Source of the DNA: Takakia lepidozioides
Lineage: Eukaryota; Streptophyta; Takakiopsida; Takakiales; Takakiaceae
Length of the DNA: 64,000 nucleotides
Assembly (NCBI GenBank): GCA_030704615.1
Contig: CM060732.1
Span: 37,491,053 to 37,555,052, forward strand
Direction: 5' to 3'
Position 1 is the stretch's first letter. Each line of letters opens with the position of its first letter. Below, piece by piece: positions 62,668 to 64,000 of the stretch. A program made the translations under genes and the position numbers. Below the pieces are notes generated by a model, which was not told where the DNA came from, did no database searches, and was given only the letters and a program-made list of their open reading frames with translations.

Positions 62668-64000
62668 ACCACTCCCCTCTCCTCGTTTCCAGTTCTCACT
62701 TCCAGCAGGGTTTAGGGTCCGAGTACTTGAGAATTAAGACTGTAAGTAAGCATGATTTGCTTCAAGGTCACAAAGAGAGAAGATTGTGTGAAATCAGGAC
62801 CTCCAGCAGCATGAAACCCATGCTTCTGTCTAGCTACCAAGTCTTCTCTCTCTCTCCAAAACGAGCATCCACCCTCTCGTACTTCTCTCTGTCAAACGCA
62901 CAAATGTCGCTGTAAAGCTGTACCCTTCTCTCCCATCCTTGGCAGATATATACCCACAAAAACACTCCCCACAAAATCTGCTCCGGGCAGAATTATGGAA
63001 TGCAGGATGGGCGGGGAAGCCATGAGGGATTGAATGCTGGTGGGCGCCAAACCATGGCGCCAACGAGAGGTTCCTTGCATTGTGGGTGGCACATTGAAGG
63101 AGCCTAGGGAGTGCCTAGTTTCAACACCCTTCACCGCGCACTGCTGGCCCCGAGCTTCTCTATTTGGGAGCGAGTCATCTGGAGGCAGCGAACTGGGCTA
63201 CGCCGCGTGGAGAAAGATTTGGTGTTGCATCGAGTTCAAACAATCATCACATTCTTCAGCACAGTAATTGAGCCGTCGCATCATAATCTCTGTAGCGATC
63301 CGTCACATAAATTACTGATTCTTTGGAATGTCCCAGCGACGCATCTGAAGATCGCATACTTTTGTGTCGTCCACATGTATGAGCGTTTGTTTTCGGATGC
63401 AGTCAGGGATTCATTAATGTGTGTTTGCAGTTTGCACGAAGGTCGCTACAGTCTTTGTCCACTTCTCTCGTTGCTGCCTCTACTTTCATTTGTAGCTGTG
63501 CTGAAATCACTTTGCATTCCCTCTTCGCGAATGTGATAGGTCATGCCTCCTGCTGGCATATCAAAATCGAAGAGTTTAAGATAAATAGCACGCACTGATC
63601 TAAGCTGTGGAAGCTATGGAGGTCACTCAATGTCGCAGAGGAGAAGTTGGGCACTGTAGGCAATGTGAAGTTTGTCGCTCAACTTGGACACCAGGGGTCT
63701 ATGGTTGCAAGAACTACATGTGTCTATGGCAAGGACTAAGCCTCTGAGTTCTGTCTGTCTATGTCTGTCCGTCTCTCCCTCCCTCCTTCCAGATTGACTT
63801 CTCTCATTTGTGAGAGGCGTTCTTCAAAACAAACAACGATAAAGGTGCCTCAACTCCAACAGAACACAGACGGCACGACGAACTGTAGAACTGCAGAGAT
63901 AAAGGGAGACGAGTACCGAGTGCGAGAATGTGGGGGAAGAGAGGAAGCCCCAGTAGAGTGAAGTGAGAGAGATGTGGACGAACCTGTGGAAAGACTTCAA
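62668..64000. other. Promoter side of the MGLCASK gene and unassigned sequence
   Basis: The first 300 bp hold the leader and promoter of the minus-strand gene. Beyond about 63.1 kb, open frames up to 141 codons on the plus strand (63111-63536) lack any family resemblance. CT-rich patches occur near 62847 and 63770. Confidence 0.45.
62945..62952 (-). promoter_or_regulatory. TATA box of the MGLCASK gene
   Basis: The minus strand reads GGGTATATATCTGCC here, about 280 bp upstream of the ATG at 62667. Transcription would start near 62915 and give a leader of about 250 bases. Confidence 0.5.

Noticed and set aside
63111-63536. A 141-codon plus-strand frame
   Set aside because: Composition looks random, the start overlaps the upstream region of another gene and no homology is recognised.

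Overview
This is nuclear DNA of a land plant or close streptophyte relative. The evidence is a ribosomal protein gene split immediately after its ATG, a 23 kb multi-exon SABRE-type gene, a plastid-type anthranilate synthase copy, plant L1-type LINEs, tRNA-like SINEs, a Harbinger-like DNA transposon and abundant (CT)n tracts. Introns are long and filled with transposon debris. The SABRE protein aligns along its whole length with the angiosperm family but is clearly diverged, so a non-seed plant (bryophyte, lycophyte or similar) is my guess; the species cannot be fixed from sequence alone.

Layout. At 1-3.9 kb, on the minus strand, is an intact five-exon gene for cytosolic ribosomal protein uL5 (RPL11). 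From 3.9 to 7.2 kb is non-coding DNA with LINE 3' tails and a degenerate minisatellite. A decayed plant L1-type LINE occupies about 7.2-15.8 kb; ORF1 and ORF2 are recognisable but broken many times. From 15.8 to 30.3 kb there is no convincing gene. It holds two arrays of the same repeat facing each other (20.15-22.2 and 27.1-28.6 kb), a 2.7 kb element with TTA target duplications between them, a SINE, a LINE fragment and several copies of a hairpin-forming motif. At 30.36-33.14 kb is an intronless anthranilate synthase alpha copy with one in-frame TGA, a short A tract and an 11 bp flanking direct repeat, which marks a processed retrocopy. A 0.3 kb tandem duplication follows.

From 34.27 to 57.29 kb lies a complete SABRE/KINKY POLLEN-type gene (bridge-like lipid transfer family). 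I could assemble it as 22 coding exons with phase-consistent junctions and about 2747 codons. Its introns carry many 5'-truncated LINE pieces in both orientations, a SINE, microsatellites and a repeat pair shared with the uL5 intron. At 59.05-59.45 kb a 0.4 kb MITE with terminal inverted repeats interrupts a repeat whose uninterrupted relative sits at 28.6 kb. From 60.0 to 62.7 kb (minus) is a two-exon gene of unknown function whose product begins MGLCASK, a myristoylation/palmitoylation-type N terminus, with a TATA box upstream. The rest to 64 kb shows nothing convincing.

The genes do not form a pathway: uL5 is housekeeping translation, SABRE is lipid transfer and cell growth, and the anthranilate synthase copy looks dead. 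The most interesting content is how retroposition and repeats have shaped the gaps and introns. I did not find a convincing new gene system.
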